NCBI RefSeq assembly: GCF_905475395.1
Contig: NC_058342.1
Coordinates: forward strand, 36,674,140-36,738,139
Direction of reading: 5' to 3'
Source of the DNA: Chrysoperla carnea
Lineage: Eukaryota > Arthropoda > Insecta > Neuroptera > Chrysopidae
DNA: 64,000 nucleotides
The position numbers and the translations under genes were made by a program. The notes beneath the pieces were generated by a model, which worked only from the letters and a program-made list of their open reading frames with translations, was not told the origin of the DNA and made no database searches. Positions 26,194 to 39,000 of the stretch are shown in pieces; position 1 is the first letter of the stretch, and each line of letters begins with the position of its first letter.

Positions 26194-26515
26194 TCAAACC
26201 ATAGACATTATAATTCATGGACTGCTAATCAAGATAATTTTGTTGTCAAACCATAGACATTATAATAAATGGACTGCTAATCGAGATGTTTTGTTGTCAA
26301 ACCATAGACATTATAATACATGGACTGCTAATCGAGATGATTTTGTTGTCAAACTATAGACATTATAACACATGGACTGCTAATCGAGATGATTTTGTTG
26401 TCAAACTATAGACATTATAACACATGGACTGCTAATCGAGATGATTTTGTTGTCAAACTATAGACATTATAACACATGGACTGCTAATCGAGATGATTTT
26501 GTTGCCAAACCATTG
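26194..26515. repeat. Tandem array, 51-52-bp unit, six copies plus a partial
   Basis: Units start at 26194, 26246, 26297, 26349, 26401 and 26453, followed by a broken copy. Each reads TCAAACCATAGACATTATAA then a variable triplet, ATGGACTGCTAATCGAGATG and ATTTTGTTG. The last three units are identical, indicating recent spread from the right end. Confidence 0.97.
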
Positions 26516-27973
26516 TTTTTATTATTTGCCAGCAACAATAATTTTGCAAAGGTTTTCGTTTCGCAAATATTTGAATTATGAAACACTAAATTTTAAGGGT
26601 AGGTAAAAAGGTAAATAAAATAAATAAAGGTGTTAAAAAAGGTTGTGTGTTTTTTGAAAGTTTTTATTTTGTTTGTTCATATCAGTCGAGATATAAATAA
26701 TTTTTATAATATTTGATTTGTTTAATATTTATAACATAAACATAAACATTACACACAAAATTAGACATTTAACATAATTATTTTCATATATTTTTATTTT
26801 TATATACATCATTTTCATTTTTTTTCTAAAAGAAAATCTAATTAAATAATAATAATAATTAATTAAAAAAAAAAAAACAATTTTTTTTTTAATGTGTGTT
26901 CCAGGACCATCGATCCCTATATACATATATATTTATATGTATATTTATATATACATACATACAGGTTGAGGATACACAAATTTTACGAATTTTATGGTGT
27001 TTTTTAAAATTACATATAAAAATCTTTTATTATCGCAGTCAACAATAAATACAGGATGTCATCGAAAAAGTGTTAGCAAATTGTGTCGCGTACCATTGAT
27101 TCGCCATCCTTCTATATTTAGTTAGAGAGGGATGATTTTAAGTAAAATAGCCACCAAATTAGCCGCTAGTAACTCAATTTTACGGAGAATTTTTTTCCTC
27201 GTCGAAATATCTTCCAAAAATATTTTTTTGCAACAAATTTGTAACACTCTGTAAAAAACACCTGTATTCCGAAAAAGGCAACAGTATTTATTGTAAAAAC
27301 AAAATTGGGAATTATTGATGAAATTTTGAATTGACTAATTAGCATTTCTAGGATAAGATTTACAAGAATCAACATCCCCAATTATTCGAACTAAGTTTAC
27401 TACACACATAAATTGAGCATCATAAGTATCAATCACATGAAATGTTTCAGTTGTCGGTTGCATCCCCTCTCCCATATTTATGTATATATTGCATACATAG
27501 TATATAGACCCAACTTAACTATACAAAAATTAATTAATGGCAAACTTCAGTCGAAACAATTGATTGTTTCATATTTCCCCCAAAAAGCTAACGAAGGGTA
27601 ATATTATTTTAAAATAATCATTCGATAAATATATATAATTTTTTTTTCATACAATTTTTTAATAAATTAAAAACAAGGACGTCGACAAGGAGTGAACCCC
27701 TTACTCCTTTCTAAAGATTCGAAAAAATTAAACCAAATGCCAGATTTTAAGTTTACAGGTTTCCGCTTTCGTGAGTCCCAAGCATTTGGCTTTTTTTTTT
27801 TTAAATTTCTATAAATTTTATCAGTCTACCATCATAACCCCCCTCCCCTCAGACTCACTGACTTGCGACATCCTTGAATTACAGGGTATCTCAAAAAATC
27901 CAAGGATGATTTAAAAAATGTATTGTATTAATTTTCTAGCAATTACACCCATTAAAAAGAATTTACCTTTAAT

Positions 27974-28299
27974 GGTCCGAGAGCGGATTAAAAATCCACT
28001 TGACCCATCGGTAACCGGCTCAAACTTTGTAATAAAGCGGCAATCAAATCCGTAAAAACAATGGGATATGGCAACCCTACCAAACCGAGGAAGAAGGGAG
28101 GAAATTTGTAATGCCATATTGGAATACCAACTTTTCCCAAAAGGTAACCGAGGTAAAAATAATCTCAAATGGCGTAACAAATTTCCTCCCTTTACCCTCG
28201 ATCTGGTAGGCTTGCCATGGTCCATTGTTTTTACGTTTTAAAGTTTGAGCCGGTTAATCCGAAAATGGACTTTTTAAAATCACCTAATGATTTTTGGGA
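27974..28299. repeat. Foldback element with ~130-bp inverted arms
   Basis: The left arm carries GGTAACCGGCTCAAACTTTG, CGTAAAAACAATGG and GGGAGGAAATTTGT. The right arm carries their reverse complements (ACAAATTTCCTCCC, CCATTGTTTTTACG, AAAGTTTGAGCCGGTTA). Outer edges GGTCC and GGGACC are also inverted. A single arm of the same family is at 42826-42925. The 104-codon open frame across it is a by-product of the arms. Confidence 0.88.
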
Positions 28300-31200
28300 C
28301 CCTTCTGCAGAAGAAATTTTTTAATTGTTTCCATTTACAATTCTAGAAATTACGCATTATTCATACTTAAAGAGCGTTAAAAAGAGACAAACTACTTGGA
28401 AGAATTCATAATTAAGGCGTTTCACGTTACTATCAAAAGTGTTGCATACTTTTAAGGGTCAAATAAGGACTGGGCTTTTTCTCCGATCAAAAATATTTTA
28501 CAATTTTGAATTTGATAAAAATTGAGTATTTTGTTTGATATGGGTGAACTTTTCTCTCTCTAAAATATCACTGGATTATTTATTGGCCTCTTGATTAACT
28601 TTGACATCGAAAAAGCGTTTTTATTTCTAGAATTACAAATGGAAGAAATGATTTTTGAAGCAAACAAAACGTGAGAAATTTAGTAATAAAAATATGTCTC
28701 CAAATATATTGAAATTTTGTACAATTTACAGACTATTTGGTTTTTTTTTTTTCATTAAAACGGACGGCGTTAAAATTTTTCGAAAAAACATACAGAATTA
28801 TTTCGAGGATAACAACAATTATATTTGATCCAAAGATCCAAAAAGTTAATATTTTTTTTTGTTTTTTGCACATTAATATAAATTACAAAAGGCAAGATTT
28901 CATTTACTAAGCTGAATTTGGGGTTTATTTTGATTGGGGTTTTGTTTTGGGGATATTTTTTTATACCAATCACATTTTACAAAATTTTTTTTGTTTCTAA
29001 TATTTCGTTGTGCTCATCTATTGACTTCTATTGACCTCTATGTACAGACGAATGATAGAGGTTGTAAACCAATTGTATTTTAGTACCATTTGGAAAAATT
29101 TTTTTAGAAAGCATTTCGATTTGTTTTCAAAATCACGGTAGCAATTTTGAATTTGTTTTCAAATAAAATATCGTTGTCCAAACTATACTCCGTTCATGAT
29201 GGAACCATATTTAAAAGCGTTGGGCATCGGGAATTTACAACAGACGTCACACTTTCCTTATGGGAAAAGTGCATTGTGAACCTTTCTGAATCTGTAAATT
29301 TGTAGACGGGGATAGTTCTTGACGAGTAGTCTCCAGATACAAAGTTTTAACTTAAATTTCGAATTTTTAAGACTTTAAGCCTCTAACTCGATTTACTCGC
29401 ACATAAGAATCTCTTGTTTTAGAAATTTTGATCGAAAGCCATTTCCCTTAACCCTTCAGAACGGTTACGTTCAGAGATTCTCTCACGCTTACAAGAAACA
29501 CAAACAATTGACTAAGTTAATTATTGAAATACAATGTATAGACTGTGTTGATTACGCATTCGTTTGTTTTTTACGTCATGTAAGTAAAGAGCGATAAACA
29601 AACAAACATATACATAATATATGTAACGTATAAATTTAAAATTAGAAAAATAAAATGTGGTAACTAATTATTATTAAAATATATTTGATAAGAGACTTAT
29701 CTATCCAAAACATTTAATAAAAAAGTAAATTTAATATACTATTCTTTCATATGAATTAATGTACTTTCATACGTAACCTAAAAACATATGGCAAACAAAG
29801 TTTTAAATTTTTCTTTTGACGACTTGCGAAATAGCGTGAGATTTTCTCTTATCACAAAAGTAATGATTGTGATTCAAAAGAGGACCAGTTTGAAGGGTTA
29901 AGAAAAGTGCTCTTAAATCGAAAACGGTGAAAATTTACATGAAATCGTTCTTCTCGTGAACTGAGTATAGTAAACATAAGAATGTCCCTAAAAGGCCTAT
30001 TTTAAAATTATATAATATCGCCCCCCTTTCAAAATATGTTCGTACTCATTTCATTTACAGAGATCCGTATTCATTTTGTTTCTAAATTATAGAAACAAAG
30101 ACCTTGAAGGGACAATTCTTATTTCTAAAAATTTAAATATTTACAATTCTCTCATTTGAACAACGAAAGCTACTAAAAAAAAGGTTCAATATTTGTTTTC
30201 TTGTGATTGACTACAAATTTTCTTTTTGTATTTACAAATTTATCATTTTTTTTAATAAAGCTACGTTCACATGGGCTGTAAAACCACGACTCAATTGTCT
30301 GCCAATCTCATGAGAATCGAAAGAAAGGAATTTTAAAAGAGTTTTTTTTATATAAAGGTTGGAAACTTGTCCCGCAAGACAAGTGAGTGTAACGTAGACG
30401 CAGACCGTGTGAACGTAGCTTTAAGGTATATACGAATACATAAAATATATATAGCATCTATATTTTTGAAAATATATAAAAAAATTTTTATCGATCACGT
30501 TAATTATTATATAAGGTACCAAAAAATAAAAGAATTATTTTAAAATGAAAAGTGGAAAAACACTTTGAAAAATTATTGATCAAAACAAATTTTTACCCTC
30601 TTTCATTTTTCCGGACTTTTAAACAACAAAAATATACAATTTAAAGAAAAAAATAAATACATGGCGATGTTTTGCTATTAATCACAGAGGTAATCGAATC
30701 TGTTTAGAAGAATTTTGGATTTGGAAAAACCAATTTCAAAACTGAACGAATATTTTTTAAGATATTTGGATCGATACCTCAAAAAATATTCGCCCAATCG
30801 TTTTCGAAACAAAAATTTGAAACGATAAAATCACAAACTGTGCCGCGTTAACTCTTCTAAACATATACAGAACCCCTAAATGTATAATTATAGTGAAAAT
30901 TCACCACCGTAATACGTAATGCGCGCACCAAACATGATAAAAATTATAACGATAGTATTATCGATTTAATTTAAAGAGATCTTTCGAATTCATCGATATA
31001 ATTTTTATTAATTTCGAAAATATAATTTTTCAAAGATATTTCTACAATTATTAATACACCTAAATAAAAAGCATTTTCACATTTTCTCTGAACAAAAAAA
31101 AAAAAGTCAAAATCAAAAACATTGTGTTATATAAGATGGCGGGAATTATAAACGAGGTTTCTTAAAAAAGAATTTTAAAAATAAAGTCAATTTTTAAAAA

Positions 31201-32430
31201 AAATATCTGTTCTTAATTTTTTTTTAGTATGATACGGCACCGATCTTTCGAAAATTGATTAAATTTAATTTCAAAATTAATTTTGATCCATCCAGTTAAT
31301 TAAATAAATGTTAGACGCTATGGCTGAATAATTTTCAGACCACGTCGTTTTAGTAAAAAGGCTAGAGTGTTAACTGAACGGTTAATTAAGTTGACTGTGA
31401 CATATATATCGCTTATAACGACTATTGGATACAGAGATCATAATTTTAGGGTCGTTATAATTAATTTAAACTTGATTTACGTAAAATTTACGCTGTTAAT
31501 AATTTAGAACAAAACCAGTGGCGTATCAAACTAAAAATAATAATAAAACGATCTGTTATTTAATTATATAAATCTACTAAAACTAAATCGTAAACATGTA
31601 CAAACGTTCATAATTATAAAACACACATTTACATTCACATTAAAAACATTCATACCACACAGACTTACATACCAAAATGCATGTCACACACACACATTCA
31701 CATACACACTTACAGATAGGCACACACAAATATATAAATCTTTTTTTAAAAAAACATTTAACCACAAAACGTTTGAAAGATTTGGGTTTTTTTTTTTGGG
31801 ATTAAACAGTGATTGTTGTTTTGACGTAGAACGTGTAAGTTTTTTTTTTGTTTTACGCTTTTGAAATTAGCATGTGCATAGATTATTTTATAAAAAAAGT
31901 GGAGGAACCGGTTACATGGTAAGGAGTATAATGTTTTTAAGATTATGCGCACAATTAAATGCATTGTTTATTATTTTAAATAGTTCCCTAAAAAATATGG
32001 CGGATGTTCGCTCTAATATTGTGCCATTTTCATTGTTGTTCATGTTTTTTAATCTATGTACAATATTTCAATTGCTTGTACAGGGTGTTACAAAAGTACA
32101 GGAACACCAGGATAATTTTTGTATAGTCTTTTTCAAAAAAGTTTCGAACAAAAGTTGGAAACAACTTTTTTACCTTAAAATTTTCCTCTATCTCTTACCA
32201 GTAATGAGTTTTCCTGTTGAGCTGTTCCTGGACTTTGTTAACACTCTCTATAATTGATTTGTAATTTTAACTTTATCCATTATTAGTAAAGATACGTTTC
32301 ACTAACGGAGGTGACTAGCGTTCACTTACATTGACATTTAAGTAGTATATTATTGACGGGGATCGCCACGCCAGTAAAATTGCACTTACACGGATTTGGA
32401 AATTTCGCACATAAATCAATATTATTTAAC
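28300..32430. other. Gene-free stretch
   Basis: AT-rich intergenic DNA about 4 kb long. It includes a short family B head near 29,500-29,575 (CAATTGACTAAGTTAATTATT) and a CA-rich patch near 31,680-31,730. The 127-codon frame at 31874-32257 plus has an F/L-rich translation with no domain and I do not call it a gene. Confidence 0.4.
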
Positions 32431-33098
32431 GATAGGTACAGTATAGACTAGGTGTGCCAGGTTTTATCCTGACAGTTAATCTGGCCCCAAGAGGAAGTAT
32501 TGGCTAAAAAAGTTAGTTCCCGCCAAGAATCTTATATTCTTTCAGGTCATAAATTACAGACAGGCAAGGCCAACGTGGTCCTGTCGTTAAAAATCGTTAT
32601 TTCTTGAATTAAATAATGTTTGATTTAATTTAAATTAAAAACACGTAAAAATAAAAGTTAAAAAATAGAGTGGCCATCAAAATTTCCCTGAAAATCACTG
32701 ATTTTCCATAGTATTCCGCTAGTTTCGAAATTATTCAATGATTGCTATTTCTTTTCCCTGATATTTCCATAATAATTGTGGATACAGTCATATTTTCTAA
32801 AAATTTCAGATTTTCTATATGTGTATGGGGCCACCCTGTAACTGGATGTCTATTTTAAAATAATAAAAATCGGGAATTTCTTACCACACTTTACGATCAA
32901 AATTGCACTGCAATTGACTTTAAAATATCACTGATTCGAACTAATTCGAATGTTTCGAATAATATCAATAAAAAAAACACACTTTAGAACGAACACCCGT
33001 AAAACGTTCGTTTAAACAAATATAAAATAAAAAGTCCATAAAAATGTTAGTCATTATCAAGTAATTCTGTTGCTACCTGGTGCTCCCTTTCACGACTT

Positions 33099-36000
33099 TT
33101 AATCTTCCTTAAATAATTTACAATCAAATTGTCTGTGAGGTACATAACCGGATGATTTAGTTGCAGTTCGATGATCACCCCCAACTGTTGTCGAAGAAGC
33201 TGGTTGTGTTTTATCTGCTGGTAGTGCACTATCTAGTGTACCAGCTGGTTGTGGTAAAACAAACTCCTTGTTTTCGACGTTCACTTCAGCAGACGCACCA
33301 GTTGGTGGCGGTTGCCAGGTAGTGACTGACGATGGTGTATTGTCCCAAATGCCGATCCTAGAATATGGATTCGGTGTTGTGGGTTTGTTTGTCGTTGAAG
33401 ATGGTTGCGTCGGTGAGACAATTGGTCCTGGACCACCGGCTTGTGTGTTATCTACAATTGCTGGCAATTTCGATTGGTCACGTTGTGAAGCACTGCGTGA
33501 CATAGCTGTAGCTAATGATACATATGGTGTAGTTGATTCGGTAACGTCTGGTGGTTGTCCTGGTGGATTGCAGGTAACGTCGTCACCGTCATCATAAATC
33601 ATCACCTAAAATAATTCCAATATATAAGTTAGAGTGTGTACAAACGACAAACGGCTGAATTCTAAGAAAATCATTAAAAATACTAACCCCACTTTCTTCA
33701 ATATTTATTAAATCATCTGTTTCAATTGATGAAAATTCACCGCTAGATGGCTCCAAATCAACCAACGGTGAATCTTGTTCTGATAGATTATAATCATCAT
33801 CGTCATCGTCATCTTCGTCATTTTCTTCATCGTGAAGTGTTTTCACCAGATCGTCACTTGGTTTCGGTAACAAATAAGCACCAGTACTTGTGATATTCTC
33901 CGGTGATTGTGGCGATGCTTTGATGATGGGCATCACCTGTGGAGGTACATTTCCAGCAGGCGGTGACATCGCTGTATGAGGAACGTATCCACTATTAGCT
34001 GGTGGTGCTTGCATTTGTTTACCATCAACACCAATCTGTGAGTATCCGTCCAAAGTTTTTAATTGCATTGCTTTGGACCAGGGACCCGTTGCAAATTGAT
34101 CATTTTTATCTGGTGTTGGTAACGTCACATATCCTTTAGTCCATGGCGCTTGATTCTGTGTATCAACGATACCCGTTGGTTTTGTTTGGACGTTACGCAA
34201 ACGCAACGAACAATTATCCTTCTCCGAAGAGCTGCTATTATTGTCGATCGATAAATTCAAGTTGGTGATCGGTGTCGAAGAACTGATCTCCGATTCATTA
34301 CTTGAATTACAAACACTCGCCGTTTCACTGTTGCTCAAATTCATCGTCATGCTTTGATTCACCGATAGATCCGTTAATTCTGAATCGAATTCACGTTTCT
34401 TTTCCAATAAAAGTTGTTCGTCGGCTGCGATTATATGATGCGTTAAATGATGTGCTGTATCAGTAATCGGACGATCTTTTGGTAATTTTTGAGTAATACA
34501 TAAGGAGCCTTGTGGACTCCAATGGGTGCTGTCACCTACAACTCCTCCACTGGCGGTTGTTAATCCAGGCGGCAGTTTCACTTCAACGTTACGCATATCT
34601 TTACAATGAATCCAAACTCTGTAAAACAAATATTCATATCGTTCAATTTTTATTGCTAGACCGATCCTAAAATTAACTAGATCGGACGAACTCGTATGAT
34701 TGGCAGGATATCCGTTCGAGGTTCAAATTGTAGCTCTTGTGTGCTGTCGACAAAGCATCTATTGTTTAAAGCTGACAATAACCTGACGGACATAAGACAT
34801 TATACATTAAAAAATGTATACTCACTTGTTACCGTAGAATGTGAACAGACAAATCGCAATCAACAAGAACATAACTAGAATGCAATACATTAGAAGGGAA
34901 GATGATTGTGGAGTACATGGAGCTTCGATCGAATCACTCCAAGGTCCCTCCAAACGTTCACCCGTGTTATTATCGACGATAACAACAGCACGAACACGCC
35001 ATATAAATGTAATTCGAGAATCACTATCACATATTTGTCGATCCTTCACCAATAGAGGATTATCTGAAAATTATTCAATTTAAATGTTTAAATATCCTGT
35101 ATATACTAACATGTATTTATTTAAATACTATCAAGTACGTACCAGTAGAATTATAAATTTTCTGATGTGCTAATTGGTCCTTAAAATAATCTCGCCTTAA
35201 TTGATAGAAAGCCGGTCCACCAGGATTTGCTGGCGGGATCCATTCCAACGAAAGTGATCCGTTCGTATTATAACTTGTGGTTAATTTATGCATTTTATCG
35301 GGCACTAAAATAACAAATTTTATACAAAAATTGCCAAGACTATCAATCCTCCCGTGTGATAAGTTTTTCAAAATCGATTCATTTTTAACCCCCGAACTAA
35401 AAAAAGGTGTGTTATAAGTTTGACCACTTTGTTTGTGTGTCTGTCTGTCTGTCTGTGTCATCGTAGCGCCTAAATCGATGAACCATTTTTGATTTTATTT
35501 CTCGTTTGAAAGGTAATTTAATGGAGAGTGTTCTTATCTACATTTTATACAGTGTCGTGCTATATATACACGACTGTGACTTTCTAAGAGTGGCTTCAAT
35601 CTTTAAATAATAATAATTTAAAGATAAAAACCTCAAATTTCTTAAAAAACAGTTCCCAACTAATGATCTCACACAGGGGGACCCCCTTAATGTATACGTA
35701 AATTGATACTGACCTCCGTACGATGTAGTTTTATTTAGATAAACGACCTCTGAACAAAAACGAGTACATGCAGACAATTCTATGTTGTATCTTGTGTAAC
35801 TTCTTAAACCAGTTAAAGTTACCTGAAAATCATTCAAAATTAGAGTCTCTTTTAACCCATCCTTATAAAGATATGATCCGGGAGGGGGTAAAAAGTTAGG
35901 GATATCTCGAATGATTACCTTAAATTTGTACATTTTTTCTAAATACTCACATTGAAGGATTGTTGCGCTGAATTATTTGGCTGAGATCCTTGATATTGAA

Positions 36001-39000
36001 CTTGAATCTCTCCGTTGTCGCTGACATTCAACACTGATTTATATTTAATTTTGAAGTGTCGTAGAACGCCATTTATTGTTTCCGGTGCATCCCAAACTAT
36101 GCTAATTGTCGTGTTCGTAACATCGCTGATCATTGCATTACGAGGTTTACCAGGAGCTGTTCAATTAAAATTTAGTTTAGAAATTAAATTTTTTAATTTG
36201 TCTTGTATCGAGAAACATTACTTACGTGCTTCATCTGTTCTAACAAATTGTGGATCGCTTTTGGGTCCTTCATCGTTATGTCCTTGTCTATTGCGTGTGA
36301 TCACAGCAATATTAATACGATACCATGTGAACGGTATTAAATTTGTTAAATTTTCAAAATTTGTTGATAAATCTCCACGAACAGTCAGATTTTTTTCTGG
36401 TTCTAAGGATAAGCAAATTTTGAGCATGAAATTCAGTAAAATAAGACTAATAAGATCGTGTATTTAAGGGGTTAAATAATTTACCTAGACATTCGGAACT
36501 TTCTTGCTTTAAAACTGGACAATAATAAATTTGAAAACCGATAACAACTCCAATTCGACCGGAACATTCCAGTTTCCAATTAACGTCAATGACATTGGGT
36601 CCTTTGGCTTCCGTGTAAAAGTTTCTCATTTTACCTTGAACTGAAACTGAAATATCAAATAAAATATTCATTCGAAACGAAAATAAGAAAATGCATTCTC
36701 GAAATTCAAACAAACACTTACGTTTATCATGAATGACTGTACATTTTGCCCAGGCCATGCCACTACTACTTGAATCTGTGTTTGCGGATATTGCAAATTG
36801 ATAAATTCCATCATCTTCCATGGTAAGGTTCCATGTGTTCAAATTACCATTCACACGATTCCAATTCAAGTAACCCTAAAAATATTCATTTTAATAATTG
36901 TATAATGATTCAAAACCATAGATTCTGATTCATTACACAAAAAAGTTATGTTTGTCAGCTCCAACGCATGACTGGAGTTTACTCCTTAACTATTACATAG
37001 TGTGCTGTGCCCGTCAGGTTATTTTCAGTTTTAAACAATAGATGCTTTATCTTTTATACGTACTCTGTAGTATAATTTGACAAGAGCAAGGTGATATGGC
37101 AATAACCTGACAAATACACTGTGTGTTGTATCTGTCAGATTATTGTCAGTTTCAAACAATAGATGCTTTGTCGACAGCACACAAGTATATATATGAAAAT
37201 CCTTATCTTAAAGGGTAAACTCCAATTAATTCCATAAACAAAACAAATTTACGTACATTACATTGAAAGGGACGATCTGTTGTTTTCTTACACCAAAAAA
37301 TGGTGTAAGTTTTAATTTTATGATGAGTTTTCGGTGCAATCCATGATAATTCATATTTATTATTTTCGTAAATAATTTTGGTGAACGATGATGGTTGAGG
37401 AATCACTAAAAATTGATTACAAACAAATTAAAAAAATAAATAACAAATATTAATTTTTGTTTGTTTCCGCGAATTTTATAAAATACTTACTATTTTTGAG
37501 GCTTGGAATTCGTACAATTGTACCAGAATCCGAATGACCCACAGCGTTTGTCGATAATACTTCAAATAAGTATTCTTGAGGACCAAGTGCATTAAATTTG
37601 GCATAAGCAAGCTTCAACTCAACTGGTTTCACAACAATCATCTTATTGTTCTCACGTGCGATAATCGTATAATTAAAGTTGTCACCATTCTGTTGATGTG
37701 GTCGAATTTGTTGCCAATAAATGTACACATCTCGTAAATCTTTTTTCACACTCTCAATGATTTCAAAACTGCCAACATCCATTCGAGGCGGTTGACTTGG
37801 TCGATCCATTAACGTTTTAAATGTGTAGTTCGCGTATCCGGACCAACAGCAATCGTTACGTGCCTCCTTTGAACGTGACCTTAATTGTACTTCAAAGATT
37901 GTATTCGGGAACTTTAAATTGTTCAACGGATAGATATATTTATGGACGTAGTCCTTTGTAACATTTTTTAATTCTTCTTTTCCAAATTCAATAATTTCCC
38001 AATCACTCTTGTCATCGAATTGCGATTGAAGTTTTAATTGATAAAGTATACCGGGTGGAAAAGTTAATAGTTCAATGTTCGTATTCCATTCGAGTAGAGC
38101 CGAATATGCTGTTCGATTCTCTTTAATGTCAGTTAATCCTTCTGGCCGACTTGGTATCACTGAATCAAAACAAAACATTTCATTAAAAATCTCTTGCCAC
38201 GTTAGCCTATTCGTAATGTTAGCCCAAAAATCTTTGCCATTGTCAAAATTTTTGGAACGAAATTCCTTAACACGGCTTGACATGATAAGCAAACCGGTAA
38301 AAATCGGCACGTAAGCATGTAAGATATGCTGTGTGTGTGGAAAATGGTTAAGATATTTGGGCAATGAGACGTATACTTAAGTTTTTACTTACCGTACGCG
38401 TAATGAGAAAATTCAAAAATATTAATTGTTTCCCCAAAAATATTTGAGGAATTCAATGTAAATTTTAATAATGGATACGTTTGTCGATAAAGAGGACGTG
38501 TATTCAAACTCCAAAAACATTGATATTCATTGCCGTCGTTTTTGAGTTGATTTGGGGGGCATGCGTAGACTACACGAGCTGCTCTGCCTGGTAACATGTA
38601 TGTTAACGTGTAGTTTGTTTTCACGTAATGTTCTGGTACTCGCCATTTGCATGTTAAATTTTGCCAATTGTTCGAATAACATTGAAAATCTGTTTTTTCA
38701 ATATCACGTGGTTTCGCTGTAATTTAAATAAATTTATTAATTCAATTCGATTCTTACTAACTTGTTATTCCTACTTATAGTGTTTTTTTTTTAAATGTCA
38801 GTACCGTGTCTGTCAGTACCATGTGTTAGTAATAAAATTCTTATAAAAGTTGTAGGAAAATAAATTAAACTTACTATCAACGGCAACTTTATTGTAGCAA
38901 ACTTTGGTTCCATTATCAAATTTACAATAGTAGTTACTGTATGAACGGGTCACATTTTTCACGTGTAAACGTATTGTTGATGCATTTACGATTTCCACCA

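Noticed and set aside
26194-26515. 52-bp array as a CRISPR
   Set aside because: Units are contiguous with no unique spacers, and the genome is eukaryotic; it is a minisatellite.
27911-28225. 104-codon minus-strand frame as a gene
   Set aside because: It lies across the arms of a foldback element and has no recognisable domain.
31874-32257. 127-codon plus-strand frame as a gene
   Set aside because: F/L/N-rich translation typical of AT-rich DNA, with no splice partner or domain.
33268-33597. Plus-strand open frame of 109 codons opposite the last dome exon
   Set aside because: It is the antisense of a Pro/Ser/Thr-rich coding exon whose frame joins exactly to upstream dome exons.
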